Part shown: positions 34,912-43,656 of the stretch, one piece after another
Numbering within the stretch: the first letter of the stretch is position 1
Layout: the number at the start of each line of letters is the position of its first letter
NCBI RefSeq assembly: GCF_014191355.1
Contig: NZ_JACHWM010000005.1
Location: forward strand, 186,001-250,000
DNA length: 64,000 nucleotides
From: Methylobacterium sp. R2-1
Lineage (GTDB): Bacteria > Pseudomonadota > Alphaproteobacteria > Rhizobiales > Beijerinckiaceae
Direction of reading: 5' to 3'
Made by a program: the position numbers and the translations under genes
The notes under the pieces: model-generated
Databases searched by the model: none
What the model saw: only the letters and a program-made list of their open reading frames with translations
Told to the model about the DNA's origin: nothing

Positions 34912-35691
34912 TCAGCTCTTCAGCCGGTACCCCGTGCGGAAGATGTAGGTCACGAGCCCGAGGCACAGTGCCAGGAAGGCCAACGTCGCGGCGATGCTGA
35001 CGCCGACCGCCACGTCACCCTTGCCGAAGAAGGCCCAGCGGAAGCCGCTCACGAGGTAGACGACCGGATTGAACAGGCTCACCGCGCGCCAGAACGGCGG
35101 CAGCATCTCGATGGAGTAGAAGCTTCCGCCGAGAAACGTCAGCGGCGTGACGATGAGGAGCGGCACGAGCTGCAGCTTCTCGAATCCGTCCGCCCACAGG
35201 CCGATCACGAAGCCGAACAGGCTGAAGGTGAGCGCCGTCAGCAGCAGGAAGAACACCATCCAGACCGGGTGCTCGATGTGCAGCGGCACGAACAGCGAGG
35301 CCGTGGCGAGGATGATGAGGCCGATGACGATCGACTTCGTCGCCGCCGCGCCGACATAGCCGAGCACGACCTCGAACGGCGAGATCGGCGCCGAGAGCAG
35401 CTCGTAGATCGTGCCGGCAAAGCGCGGAAAGTAGATGCCGAAGGCGGCGTTCGAGACGCTCTGCGTCAACAGCGAGAGCATGATCAGCCCCGGTACGATG
35501 AAGGCGCCGTAGGGAACGCCATCGACCGTCTGCATCCGCGAGCCGATGGCAGCGCCGAACACCACGAAATAGAGCGAGGTGGAGATCACCGGCGCGACGA
35601 TGCTCTGCAGGGCCGTGCGCCAGAACCGGGCCATCTCAAAGCGGTAGATGGCGAGGACCGCCGGGACGTTCAGCATGGATACGCCCTTCAT
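34912..35691 (-). CDS. ABC-2 type exporter permease
   Basis: Inner-membrane protein of 259 residues with six hydrophobic segments of the ABC-2 family. It has the signature-like [23 protein letters not shown] loop (about 95-117) and the later [32 protein letters not shown] stretch typical of these exporters. Its start overlaps the end of the ATPase gene by four bases. Cargo cannot be inferred; family members export polysaccharides, drugs or lipids. Confidence 0.9.
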   Translation of the reverse strand: MKGVSMLNVPAVLAIYRFEMARFWRTALQSIVAPVISTSLYFVVFGAAIGSRMQTVDGVPYGAFIVPGLIMLSLLTQSVSNAAFGIYFPRFAGTIYELLSAPISPFEVVLGYVGAAATKSIVIGLIILATASLFVPLHIEHPVWMVFFLLLTALTFSLFGFVIGLWADGFEKLQLVPLLIVTPLTFLGGSFYSIEMLPPFWRAVSLFNPVVYLVSGFRWAFFGKGDVAVGVSIAATLAFLALCLGLVTYIFRTGYRLKS

Positions 35692-36614
35692 GCGCGCTCG
35701 CGGACGAGATCGACGAAGATGTCTTCGAGCGAACTCTGGCTGGTATCGAGATCGGTGAAAGCGATGCCGGCCTTGGCCAGTTCGCTGAGCAAGCCGGTGA
35801 TGCCGGTGCGCTCGCGCCGGGTCTCGTAGGTGTAGACGAGGGTGCGCCCGCCCTCGCCGATCTGAAGATCGTGCCGGGCGAGGTTGTCGGGCAGAGCGGC
35901 GACCGGCTCGCGCAGATGCAAGATGAGTTGCTTCTTGCCGAGCTTGCGCATCAGCTCGACCTTGTCCTCGACGAGGATGATCTCGCCCTTGCGGATCACG
36001 CCCACCCGGTCAGCCATCTCCTCGGCCTCCTCGATGTAGTGGGTGGTGAGAATCACCGTGACGCCCTGCTCGCGCAGGCGACGCACGAGGCGCCACATGT
36101 CCTGGCGCAGCTCCACATCGACGCCCGCCGTCGGCTCGTCGAGGAACAGCACCTGCGGCTCGTGAGCGAGCGCCTTGGCGATCAGGACCCGGCGCTTCAT
36201 GCCCCCGGAGAGCTGCATGATGCGGCTCTCGCGCTTGTCGTAGAGGGAGAGATCCTTGAGCACCCGCTCGATATGGGCCGGGTCCTTGGCAAGCCCGAAC
36301 AGGCCGCGGCTGAAGCTCACCGTGTCCCAAACCTTCTCGAAGGCGTCGGTGGTGAGTTCCTGCGGCACCAGCCCGATCATCCGGCGCGCCGCACGGTACG
36401 CGCTGAGAATGTCGTGGCCGCCGACGCGGATCTGGCCCGTGCTCGGCGTGACGATCCCGCAGACGACATTGATGAGGGTCGATTTGCCGGCGCCGTTCGG
36501 CCCCAGCAATGCGAAGATCTCGCCCTTGGCGATGTCGAGGCTCACGTCGCGGAGGGCGTGAAGGCCCGAGGCGTAGACCTTCGACAGGTTCGCGATCGAG
36601 ACGATCGGTGGCAT
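35688..36614 (-). CDS. ABC-2 type exporter ATP-binding protein
   Basis: ATPase of 308 residues. Walker A is GPNGAGKS (about 39-46), the signature LSGGMKRR is about 139-146 and Walker B is [12 protein letters not shown] (about 158-169), the GVD variant typical of DrrA/CcmA-like exporters. The C-terminal third (about 230-308) is an extra regulatory domain usual in this group. ATG 36612-36614 was chosen from motif spacing. It forms a two-gene operon with the overlapping permease. Confidence 0.92.
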   Translation of the reverse strand: MPPIVSIANLSKVYASGLHALRDVSLDIAKGEIFALLGPNGAGKSTLINVVCGIVTPSTGQIRVGGHDILSAYRAARRMIGLVPQELTTDAFEKVWDTVSFSRGLFGLAKDPAHIERVLKDLSLYDKRESRIMQLSGGMKRRVLIAKALAHEPQVLFLDEPTAGVDVELRQDMWRLVRRLREQGVTVILTTHYIEEAEEMADRVGVIRKGEIILVEDKVELMRKLGKKQLILHLREPVAALPDNLARHDLQIGEGGRTLVYTYETRRERTGITGLLSELAKAGIAFTDLDTSQSSLEDIFVDLVRERA

Positions 36615-36829
36615 CGGGGCTCGGGGCTGGCGAGTGGGCCGCGCGCTATAGCACGGGGAGCGGAGCCGCGAACCCCGCGATAGCCGGTTACATTTCCCGC
36701 CGTTTCCCCGCCCTCGGCGCCCGATCCGCGGAACCAGCCAGCGCTCCAGGGTTTGACGGATTGTTCTCCTGCGACAAAACATCTCCTATCCGACCTGCCC
36801 TCGATGCGATGGCGGGTCGTTTTTTGTGC

Positions 36830-38869
36830 TCAGCCCGGCAGTCGTCCGGCGGCCTCGCGCTCGCGCAGGTAGTCCTCGGTCGTGCGCGGCTTGGCCGGCG
36901 GCGCCGCGTGCGGGTCGAACCCCTGGGTCAGCGCCGCCTCGACGCGGCAATCGTCGCACATCATCAGCGAGCGGATGCGCTGCTCCCCGGCTTCTCCTGA
37001 GAACATCCAGTGCCGCTCGCGCAGCTTGCCGATCACCCGCTCGATGGTGGCGCGGGTGCCGAACGGCTTGGCGCAGGTGATGCAGCAGAACGGCTCCTCC
37101 TCCTTCACGATCCGGCGGGGGGCTGCCCAAGCCTCGAAGTCGATCTGCGGCTTCAGGCTGATCACGTCCTCCGGGCAGGTGGCTGCGCACAGGCCGCACT
37201 GCACGCACAGGCTCTCCTCGAAGGCGAGCAGCGGCCGGTCGGCGCTGTCCGATAGTGCATGGGTCGGGCAGGCACCGACGCAGGAGAGGCAGAGCGTGCA
37301 GTCCTCCGTGCGGAATGCGAGCCCGCCGAACGGTGCCCCGGCCGCCAGCGGCACCGCGGCGACCGGCGTCGGTGCGGCGGCGTGCATCTCGCGGAATGCC
37401 AGGCGCAGCATCTCGCGCTTGCCACCGGCGGGCACGAAGCCGGCGGGAGCCGCGGTCGCGCGACCGGGAAGCTGCGAGCGGAGCGCCGCGCCGAGCGCGT
37501 CCGGGTCATCGGTCTCGATCAGGGCGACGGTCGGCGCCTCCGTGCCGGTGCCGTAGCCGAGGGCGTCGGCGAGCGTCCGGCTCAGGCTGACGGTGCGGTG
37601 CAGGCTGTCGAGGTCGTGCTTCGAGCGCCCCCGGACGAGCACGCGCACCCCGGCCGCGCCGTAGGCGAACAGGGCGGCCAGAACCTCGGGGCCGAGTTGC
37701 GTCACCTCGTTGACGCGCACCGGCAGGACGTGCGCCGGCAGGCCGTCACCGTAGCGGCCGAGCGCGTCGATCAGCGGCTCACCATGGTCGCCATCGTGGA
37801 ACAGCACCACCGCGTCGGCGCCGCCCGCCGCCCGGTAGGCGCGCATCAGGCTGCGCAGGCGGCGCATCAGCGCGTCGGCCGGCGGCAGGGCGTAGTTGGC
37901 CGCGCCGGTGGGACAGACGGCGGCGCAGCTTCCGCAGCCGGCACAGACGTAGGGATCGATCGCCACCGTATCGCCGGCGGATGCAATCGCCCCGGTCGGG
38001 CAGACGTCGAGGCAGCGCGTGCAGCCGGTGATGCGCGAGCGGGAATGCGCGCAGAGCTCGCCGCGGAAATCGATGAAGCGGGTCTTGTCGAACTCGCCGA
38101 CGAGATGGGAGGCCGCCATCACCGCGCGCTCGACCGCCGCCGGGTCGCGCGGGTCGGCGCGCAGATAGCCGCTGCGCAGCTCGTGCGCGGGGAAGAGTGG
38201 CGTGCCACCGGTCAGATCGAGGATGAGGTCGCAGGTCGAGTTCGCGCCATCGCGCCCCGGGCCGAACGTGAGATGCGTGCGCGAGGACGGTGCCGGCAGG
38301 GCGTAGTCGTCGATGCGAAGCTCGAACGCGCCGAGATGGCCGGTCGCGCCGCGCACCGTGCCGCGGATCACCGGGAACTCGTTGCGGCGGAGCGGCGCGA
38401 TCTCGCCCGGCCGGCTCAAGAGCACTGTGACGTCGAGATGATCGGCCAATCGCCGCCCGGCGTCGATCGCGACCTCGTCGCGGCCGTAGATCAGGGCGAC
38501 GCCGCGGCTCTCCAGCGGCACCGTGCCAGCGACGGGAACCGCCTCCGCGGCCGCAGCCAGAAGAGCTGCCATTTTCGGGCCCGCTCGATCAGCCTGCGAC
38601 GACCAGCCGGCCGTCTCGCGGATCTTGGCGAAGGTGATGCGCTCCTCCGCTTCCAGTTCGGCCGCGAACTCCTCGAAGAGCGGTGCCTGAAGCGTGCAAG
38701 AGACGGTGATCGGGACACCCGTCGCCACGGCTTCACGGTAGCGGTCGAGTTCACGACCGCAGAGCTGGTCGGCGGTGCGCACGCGACCGCCGCAGCCCTT
38801 TTCCAGAGCCGCGACATCGAGCGGCATCGTCTTCTCGCAAGAACAGGCGAACACGAGACGATCGGACAC
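36830..38869 (-). CDS. Four-cluster [4Fe-4S] polyferredoxin of the FDH3 locus
   Basis: Iron-sulfur protein of 679 residues, divergent from the FDH3 accessory operon. Two ferredoxin pairs are visible: around Cys283/286/290 with Cys309/312/315/319, and Cys524/527/530/534 with Cys555/558/561/565. Each follows the CxxCxxCxxxCP pattern. Extra cysteines occur at the N-terminus (FACSCEKT, C9/C11) and near the C-terminus (CCITC about 595-599; CDDC about 638-641), suggesting further metal sites. Similar proteins accompany this type of formate dehydrogenase. The most likely role is electron transfer or cofactor maturation; neither has been shown here. Confidence 0.85.
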   Translation of the reverse strand: MSDRLVFACSCEKTMPLDVAALEKGCGGRVRTADQLCGRELDRYREAVATGVPITVSCTLQAPLFEEFAAELEAEERITFAKIRETAGWSSQADRAGPKMAALLAAAAEAVPVAGTVPLESRGVALIYGRDEVAIDAGRRLADHLDVTVLLSRPGEIAPLRRNEFPVIRGTVRGATGHLGAFELRIDDYALPAPSSRTHLTFGPGRDGANSTCDLILDLTGGTPLFPAHELRSGYLRADPRDPAAVERAVMAASHLVGEFDKTRFIDFRGELCAHSRSRITGCTRCLDVCPTGAIASAGDTVAIDPYVCAGCGSCAAVCPTGAANYALPPADALMRRLRSLMRAYRAAGGADAVVLFHDGDHGEPLIDALGRYGDGLPAHVLPVRVNEVTQLGPEVLAALFAYGAAGVRVLVRGRSKHDLDSLHRTVSLSRTLADALGYGTGTEAPTVALIETDDPDALGAALRSQLPGRATAAPAGFVPAGGKREMLRLAFREMHAAAPTPVAAVPLAAGAPFGGLAFRTEDCTLCLSCVGACPTHALSDSADRPLLAFEESLCVQCGLCAATCPEDVISLKPQIDFEAWAAPRRIVKEEEPFCCITCAKPFGTRATIERVIGKLRERHWMFSGEAGEQRIRSLMMCDDCRVEAALTQGFDPHAAPPAKPRTTEDYLREREAAGRLPG

Positions 38870-38899
38870 GATTGAACCTGAGACGAGCGGGAGAGCGGG

Positions 38900-38921
38900 A
38901 GACCCCTTCGCGCCGGGGTCT
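38900..38921. other. Hairpin in the divergent FDH3 promoter region
   Basis: AGACCCC (38900-38906) pairs perfectly with GGGGTCT (38915-38921) across an eight-base loop. It lies between the divergent polyferredoxin and lipoate-ligase-like genes, where promoters for both must sit. It may be an operator or part of a 5' leader; there is no T-run to make it a terminator. Confidence 0.35.
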
Positions 38922-38995
38922 GCCTTCCATATACTCGCATCATTCTAAAACGACGAACGGACATGCGGGCGCAGGCGGCCCGCCCGATACGGCTC

Positions 38996-39760
38996 ATGAC
39001 CTCCCAACTCGACACTGGCTCATTGGACTTGCGCCCCGCACCGCTCATCCTGCCGCCGGCCTTCACTGGACTCGTCACGGCAGGCTTTCCGGGCGCGGCC
39101 GGGCAGGCCCGCCGGTTGGCGGAGGCAGGCGAGGCGGAGGCCGGCACACTCCTCATGGAGGAGCACGACGACGTCATCGCGCTCGCCGTAGTGCTGGCGC
39201 CAACCGAGCCGCTCGCCACGGCGCGGCGGGCCTTCTTTGTCGGGATGCAGGCGTTGGCCGATGCGGTCGGCACCTTCGGACCGCCCGAAATCCCGGTGAC
39301 CTTCCTGTGGCCCGACACCCTGACCTTCAATGGTGCCCGTCTCGGCGGCGGCGCGCTGCACTGGCCCGAGAGCTGCAGCGAGATGGAGACGCCGGATTGG
39401 CTCGTCTTCTCGGCGATGCTGATCGCCTCCAAGCCAAATGCGGGCGATCCGGGCTTCACGCCCGACTCCACCTCGCTGGAGGAAGAAGGTTTTCCCAAGG
39501 AGCTGCGCGAGCCGCTGGTGGAGAGTTTTGCCCGCCACCTCACCAAGGCGTTCGAGATCTGGAGCGAGGACGGCGCCGCGCGCTCGACGGGACGCTACCT
39601 CGCCCGCCTCGCGCTGCCGCCGGGCGTGCAGGTGACGATCGAGCCGAGCGGGGACGCCCGGCTCGTCCACGCCGACGGCCGCAGCGAGGCGCTGCCGCTT
39701 CGACCGGCGCTGGTCGCGCCCTCGTGGCACGACCCGGCCACCGGCACGGTGCGGCTGTGA
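38996..39760 (+). CDS. Biotin/lipoate protein ligase-like protein (DUF4444 type) of the FDH3 operon
   Basis: Protein of 254 residues, first gene of the FDH3 operon. The N-terminal 180 residues resemble the biotin/lipoate ligase fold (AGTLLMEEHDDVIALAVVLAP, FLWPDTLTFNGARLGG), and a small C-terminal domain follows. I do not see the GRGRxGRxW loop of BirA, so ordinary biotin transfer is doubtful. ATG 38996 is used; ATG 38963 would add 11 basic residues. Its stop overlaps the next start (GTGA). A role in maturing the dehydrogenase is inferred from the locus. Confidence 0.78.
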   Translation: MTSQLDTGSLDLRPAPLILPPAFTGLVTAGFPGAAGQARRLAEAGEAEAGTLLMEEHDDVIALAVVLAPTEPLATARRAFFVGMQALADAVGTFGPPEIPVTFLWPDTLTFNGARLGGGALHWPESCSEMETPDWLVFSAMLIASKPNAGDPGFTPDSTSLEEEGFPKELREPLVESFARHLTKAFEIWSEDGAARSTGRYLARLALPPGVQVTIEPSGDARLVHADGRSEALPLRPALVAPSWHDPATGTVRL

Positions 39761-40335
39761 CTCCGACCCTGACTTCGGGCAAGCTGCCGCGTACCCTGCG
39801 GCTCGACCCCTCCGACACCTTCGTCTTCGCGCAGGCCGCCGAGCCCGGCGAGTGGGCGGTGACCGGCTCGTTCCTGTTCTTCGATGTCGACCTGTCCGCC
39901 CTGGCGGGAAAGGACCGGGCGGCGTTCCGCTCCGGCTTCGTCGGCGTGCGCAGCCTCGGCTTCTCGACCCTCGTCGTCGTCAGCGAGGCGAGCGACGCGG
40001 AACGCGAGGCCGCGATCGAGGACCTCGCCCGCCACATCCACGAGCGCTTCGGCGCACCGGATCGCGAAGCCGCCCGCGCCGCCGCGCGCGAAGAGATCGA
40101 AGTCGCGGCGTCCCTCTGCAACCTGCCGGTCGGCAGCGTGGTGGCAATGCATCGAAGCGAGCGCGACGGCGAGATCGCGGAGGAGTTCCGCACGCTGCAC
40201 CAGCGCGCGCCGGGCGCGGACCCGCTGCACGGACGCGCCTTCCACTTCGTCGAGACGGACGAGGACGGACCGGATGAACAGGCCGACCTCGTGGGACTTC
40301 TGAAGGATGCCTCCGCGGGGGCTGAGAGAGCATGA
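39757..40335 (+). CDS. DUF6505-like protein of the FDH3 operon
   Basis: Soluble protein of 192 residues, starting at GTG 39757 within the stop of the preceding gene. It opens KLPRTLRLDPSDTFVFAQAAEPGEW and has an FVGVRSLGFSTLVVVSEAS segment and a C-terminal FHFVETDEDGPDEQADLVGLL. No enzymatic motif is recognised. The same frame is open for about 880 bases upstream, but that part is a shadow of the ligase-like gene. Coupled by 4-base overlaps on both sides. Confidence 0.75.
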   Translation: MTPTLTSGKLPRTLRLDPSDTFVFAQAAEPGEWAVTGSFLFFDVDLSALAGKDRAAFRSGFVGVRSLGFSTLVVVSEASDAEREAAIEDLARHIHERFGAPDREAARAAAREEIEVAASLCNLPVGSVVAMHRSERDGEIAEEFRTLHQRAPGADPLHGRAFHFVETDEDGPDEQADLVGLLKDASAGAERA

Positions 40336-41342
40336 CCGAGTTCTGGGTTTCGAGCGGCCACCACCTGACGCAGCGCACCGAAGGCGGTGGGCTTGCCGTC
40401 ACCGATGAGCTGATCCTCGCCTATCTGGCGCGCCCCGAACTGGTGCCGCCGGAGGAGGCGTGCGCGGCAGAGCGCGCCCTGCACGCGGGCTTGCTCGCCG
40501 ATCCGCGTCGGTCCGTGACGAGCGACGATATTCGGAAAATCGCGGACGCGGATGCGCGGGAGAACTGGGAGGTGATGCTCGCCTTTCGCGACCGCTTGCT
40601 CGCGGCTCGCTCGGTCGAGGCAGCCTATCTCGCGCTGGTCCGCGGTGGATTGCAGGGCGTGCCGGGGCTGTTCCTGACCCAGCTCGTTCACCTGATCCTG
40701 CGCAACGCGCTCGATGCATGCGAGGACCCGTTCGTGCTGCGGGCCGCCGAGCTGTTCTTCCGTTCCCAGCGGGTCAGCCTGCACGAGGGTGCGGTGCTGC
40801 TCGCCGACGCCGAGGTGATCGAGGCACGCGAAGGCGGCGCGCCGCTCTCGCCCCTGGTCTCCATGCTCGGCAAGGAGGCGGCCAGCGAACTCGACGTGCT
40901 CAACGAGGAGAACGCCTGGACCTACTGGAGCCGGTCGGACGCCTTCACCATGGCGCTTAATCTCGGCTCCAGCGGACGAAGCCGGGAAGGGCTGGCGCGG
41001 GCAATCGAGGCCTTCGTGCGCCACCTCCTCAACGCCGAGGTCACGGTCGTGCCCCTCGATCGGATGGAGGATCCCGACTGGCGCTGGTTCGTCGGGCTCG
41101 ACGCCGAGGGCACGCGGATCGGCAATGCGCTCTGGCACGGCGAGGCCCTCGATGATGCCGCACGCGAGCGGGTGATCGCGGTGTTCAGCCTCACCTTCGC
41201 CGATGCCACCCAGGTCGACCCCCGGGTCGGCGATCGGCCGGTCTACCTGCTGCTCGCTATGACCCCTGACAAGACCGTGCAGCTCAAGCCCCAAAATATC
41301 GTCGTCGGATTGCCGCTGGTCTCCGACCGAGCCGCTGCGTGA
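40332..41342 (+). CDS. DUF6352-like protein of the FDH3 operon
   Basis: Soluble protein of 336 residues; family of unknown function. It opens EFWVSSGHHLTQR and contains a central helical region (LVHLILRNALDACEDPFVLRAAELFFRSQRVSL, about 115-148) and a more sheet-rich C-terminal half (WRWFVGLDAEGTRIGN). The ATG overlaps the preceding stop (ATGA). No catalytic residues can be named. The conserved placement beside FDH genes suggests a chaperone or cofactor-handling role. Confidence 0.78.
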   Translation: MTEFWVSSGHHLTQRTEGGGLAVTDELILAYLARPELVPPEEACAAERALHAGLLADPRRSVTSDDIRKIADADARENWEVMLAFRDRLLAARSVEAAYLALVRGGLQGVPGLFLTQLVHLILRNALDACEDPFVLRAAELFFRSQRVSLHEGAVLLADAEVIEAREGGAPLSPLVSMLGKEAASELDVLNEENAWTYWSRSDAFTMALNLGSSGRSREGLARAIEAFVRHLLNAEVTVVPLDRMEDPDWRWFVGLDAEGTRIGNALWHGEALDDAARERVIAVFSLTFADATQVDPRVGDRPVYLLLAMTPDKTVQLKPQNIVVGLPLVSDRAAA

Positions 41343-41350
41343 GGCTGACC

Positions 41351-41893
41351 ATGACACTGGACAACACGCCGCAAACGCTGCCGCAAGGATTGCCGGAAGA
41401 CCGCTTCGAGGTCGGCATCATCGTGGCCCGCCGTCGCCTGAAAGGACCGTGGGCGAGCCATGCCTGGATGCCGGTCGCGGCCCTGCCGGCGGTGCCGCAG
41501 GCCGCACCCTGGACCCAGCTCTCCGAGACGGAGGAGGAGGCGACCTTCTACGCGGGCGCCCACGAGGTCACGCTGCACATCGCCGAGACGTCGCATTACC
41601 GCGACAATCTCGTCTCCGGCCGCCCCTCCCTCTGGGTGACGCTGCACGCCACGGCAGATGACACCTACGAAGTCGCGAGCGTCACCGCCGATCCCTACGA
41701 GGGCGAATCGATGGCGGAGGGCATAGGCGAGATCGTCGAGGCGGTGCCGATGCCGCCCGAGGTGCAGGCCAAGCTGCTCGCCTTCTTCGAGGCGTTCCAC
41801 ATCGAGCGCAGGTTCGAGAAGCGCAAACGCGACCGCGCCGACCCCGAAGCCCTGGCCCGCCGCGCCCCCGGCACGCAGGGGAAGCCGGAATGA
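41351..41893 (+). CDS. DUF3305 protein of the FDH3 operon
   Basis: Soluble protein of 180 residues from ATG 41351; GTG 41339, overlapping the preceding stop, is an equally possible start adding four residues. Family features are FEVGIIVARRRLKGPWASHAWMP near the N-terminus and MPPEVQAKLLAFFEAFHIERRFEKRKRDRADPEAL near the C-terminus. It always pairs with a DUF3306 gene in loci of this type, as here, where the stop overlaps the next ATG. Function unknown. Confidence 0.82.
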   Translation: MTLDNTPQTLPQGLPEDRFEVGIIVARRRLKGPWASHAWMPVAALPAVPQAAPWTQLSETEEEATFYAGAHEVTLHIAETSHYRDNLVSGRPSLWVTLHATADDTYEVASVTADPYEGESMAEGIGEIVEAVPMPPEVQAKLLAFFEAFHIERRFEKRKRDRADPEALARRAPGTQGKPE

Positions 41894-42603
41894 GCGACAA
41901 CTTCCTCTCCCGCTGGGCCCGCCGCAAAGGAGCCGTCCGCGCCGCCGAACGGTCGGAGCCGCCCGCCGCCGCGGACACGGCCGGTGTTGCTGAGGCCCTC
42001 GACACTGCGCATCCACCGGGCGAAGCCGAGACTCCCCTGCGAACGGAGAAAGTCGACGCCGCCGACCATCCGGAAACCGTGCCGGACGATCTGCTGGCGA
42101 GCCTTCCGTCTCTCGAGGCCCTGACGCCGGACACCGACCTGACCGCCTTCCTCCAAGCCGGTGTTCCGACGGCGCTGCGCAATGCGGCCCTGCGGCGGAT
42201 GTGGTCGCTCGACCCAGCGATCCGGGACTTCGTCAGCGAGGCGCGGGAATACGCCTATGATTGGAACATGCCGGGCGGTGTACCCGGCATGGGGCCCCTT
42301 CTGCCGACCGACGACGTGAAGGCGATGCTGAAGCGCGTCATCGACGGCGTCCCTGTCGAGGTCGAGGAGGAGCCCGACGCCGAGCCGCCGGAGGTCGCGG
42401 CGGCGCCTCAGGAAGGCTCTGCGGAGGCGGCCGTTGCCGACGGCCCGGAGCTTGAAGCTGTCACCCGGTTCGAGGAGGCGGCATCGCCGACGGCAGATCC
42501 GGGGCTGCAGGTCGCCGGTATGGCCGATGTCCATTTCGAAGCCGCAGAATCGTCACCTCTTCGGCCCCGCCTGCGGCGCCATGGAGGGGCGATGCCCTCA
42601 TAA
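41890..42603 (+). CDS. DUF3306 protein of the FDH3 operon
   Basis: Protein of 237 residues. The N-terminal FLSRWARRKGAVRAAER signature is characteristic of DUF3306; a mid-region LRRMWSLDPAIRDFVSEAREYAYDWNMPGGVPGMGPL (about 98-135) is the conserved core. The C-terminal 90 residues are acidic and low complexity. No membrane segment or catalytic motif is seen. Start overlaps the DUF3305 stop by four bases; an 85-base gap then precedes the TorD gene. Confidence 0.82.
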   Translation: MSDNFLSRWARRKGAVRAAERSEPPAAADTAGVAEALDTAHPPGEAETPLRTEKVDAADHPETVPDDLLASLPSLEALTPDTDLTAFLQAGVPTALRNAALRRMWSLDPAIRDFVSEAREYAYDWNMPGGVPGMGPLLPTDDVKAMLKRVIDGVPVEVEEEPDAEPPEVAAAPQEGSAEAAVADGPELEAVTRFEEAASPTADPGLQVAGMADVHFEAAESSPLRPRLRRHGGAMPS

Positions 42604-42688
42604 TTCACGCGCATTTCGATTGCGGCAAAGCCAAACGCTTTTTATTATCGGTCCAAACAAGACGGTCCTGCATGCGGACCCGAGGGAC

Positions 42689-43327
42689 ATGATGGGTTCG
42701 GTTGCGTCGGTGATGGCACTTCGGGGAGATGAGGTGTCTGGCGTCGCCGGTGTGCCGGACGACATCGATCTCCTGCGCGCGCAGCAATACGATCTCCTGG
42801 CGGCCCTGCTCGGGCGTGCGCCGGACGCGTCGCTGCTGGCGGCACTCGCCGCACTCAAGAACGGCGACGGTGTTCTCGGCCATCAGGTCGCGACCCTGCG
42901 ACGCGCAGCGGCCGAGACCGACTCGGAGATGGTCGAACGCGAGTACTTCGCGCTGTTCATCGGCGTCGGCCGCGGCGAACTCCTCCCTTACGCCTCCTAC
43001 TATCTCACCGGCTTCCTCAACGAGCGTCCGCTCGCCCGGGTGCGCGAGGACTTCGCCGCGCTCGGCATCGAGCGGAACGAGTCGATGTGCGAGCCGGAGG
43101 ATCATCTCGCGATCCTCCTGGAGGTGATGGCGGGCCTGGCAGCGGGCCGGTTCGAGGCGGAGCCCGGCCTGCAGGCCCGCTTCTTCGCCCGCCACATCGA
43201 GCCCTGGGCCGAACGGTTCTTCACCGACCTGGAGAACGCGAAAGCGGGGCGGTTCTACCGCGCGGTCGGCGGGCTCGGCCGCGCCTTCATCGAGATCGAG
43301 GCAGAGGCCTTCGCCATGGAAGGCTGA
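42689..43327 (+). CDS. TorD-family molybdoenzyme chaperone
   Basis: Cytosolic chaperone of 212 residues, expected to hold the Tat signal of the formate dehydrogenase catalytic subunit until its cofactor is inserted. The TorD/DmsD fold is shown by LLRAQQYDLLAALLGRAPD (about 28-46), EREYFALFIGVGRGELLPYASYYLTGFL (about 90-117) and the EPEDHLAILLEVMAGLA motif (about 138-154). ATG 42689 is followed immediately by another in-frame ATG. Operon position just before the Tat peptide and fdh3A supports the role. Confidence 0.9.
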   Translation: MMGSVASVMALRGDEVSGVAGVPDDIDLLRAQQYDLLAALLGRAPDASLLAALAALKNGDGVLGHQVATLRRAAAETDSEMVEREYFALFIGVGRGELLPYASYYLTGFLNERPLARVREDFAALGIERNESMCEPEDHLAILLEVMAGLAAGRFEAEPGLQARFFARHIEPWAERFFTDLENAKAGRFYRAVGGLGRAFIEIEAEAFAMEG

Positions 43328-43403
43328 AGGGCTTCTCCATCGTGACAAGTGGGATTGGGGCGCGTTGCAGGAGAGCAGGCAGCCGCCGAAGGAGACGAGG
43401 GTG

Positions 43404-43649
43404 ATGCGACAGGATCCGAAGACGCTCGGTCGTCGCCAGTTCTTTCGGGCGCTCGGCGGCAGCACGGTGGCCGCCGCGGCGGCGGTCGCCTCGCCGATGG
43501 GCGCGACCGAGGCTCAGGCCTACGATCCCGGCAACGACGAGACCAAAGCCCGGTATCGGGAGAGCGACCATGTGAAGGCGTTCTACCGCACCAACGGCTA
43601 CGAGACCCTCAAGAAGAACACCGATCCGGCGTCGACCGGTCCGAAGTGA
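43404..43649 (+). CDS. Small twin-arginine peptide of the formate dehydrogenase region
   Basis: Protein of 81 residues of the family known as formate-dehydrogenase-region Tat target. The signal LGRRQFFRALGGSTVAAAAAV is followed by about 40 residues (ETKARYRESDHVKAFYRTNGYETLKK) that form the conserved part. ATG 43404 follows an AAGGAG ribosome site at the right distance. It lies seven bases before fdh3A. Its function is not known; it may be a small subunit or an assembly factor exported with the enzyme. Confidence 0.87.
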   Translation: MRQDPKTLGRRQFFRALGGSTVAAAAAVASPMGATEAQAYDPGNDETKARYRESDHVKAFYRTNGYETLKKNTDPASTGPK

Positions 43650-43656
43650 GGCTGCC

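Noticed and set aside
38872-39756. Upstream extension of the DUF6505 frame
   Set aside because: This part overlaps the ligase-like gene in another frame and is arginine/glycine/alanine-rich; the protein-like sequence begins at GTG 39757.
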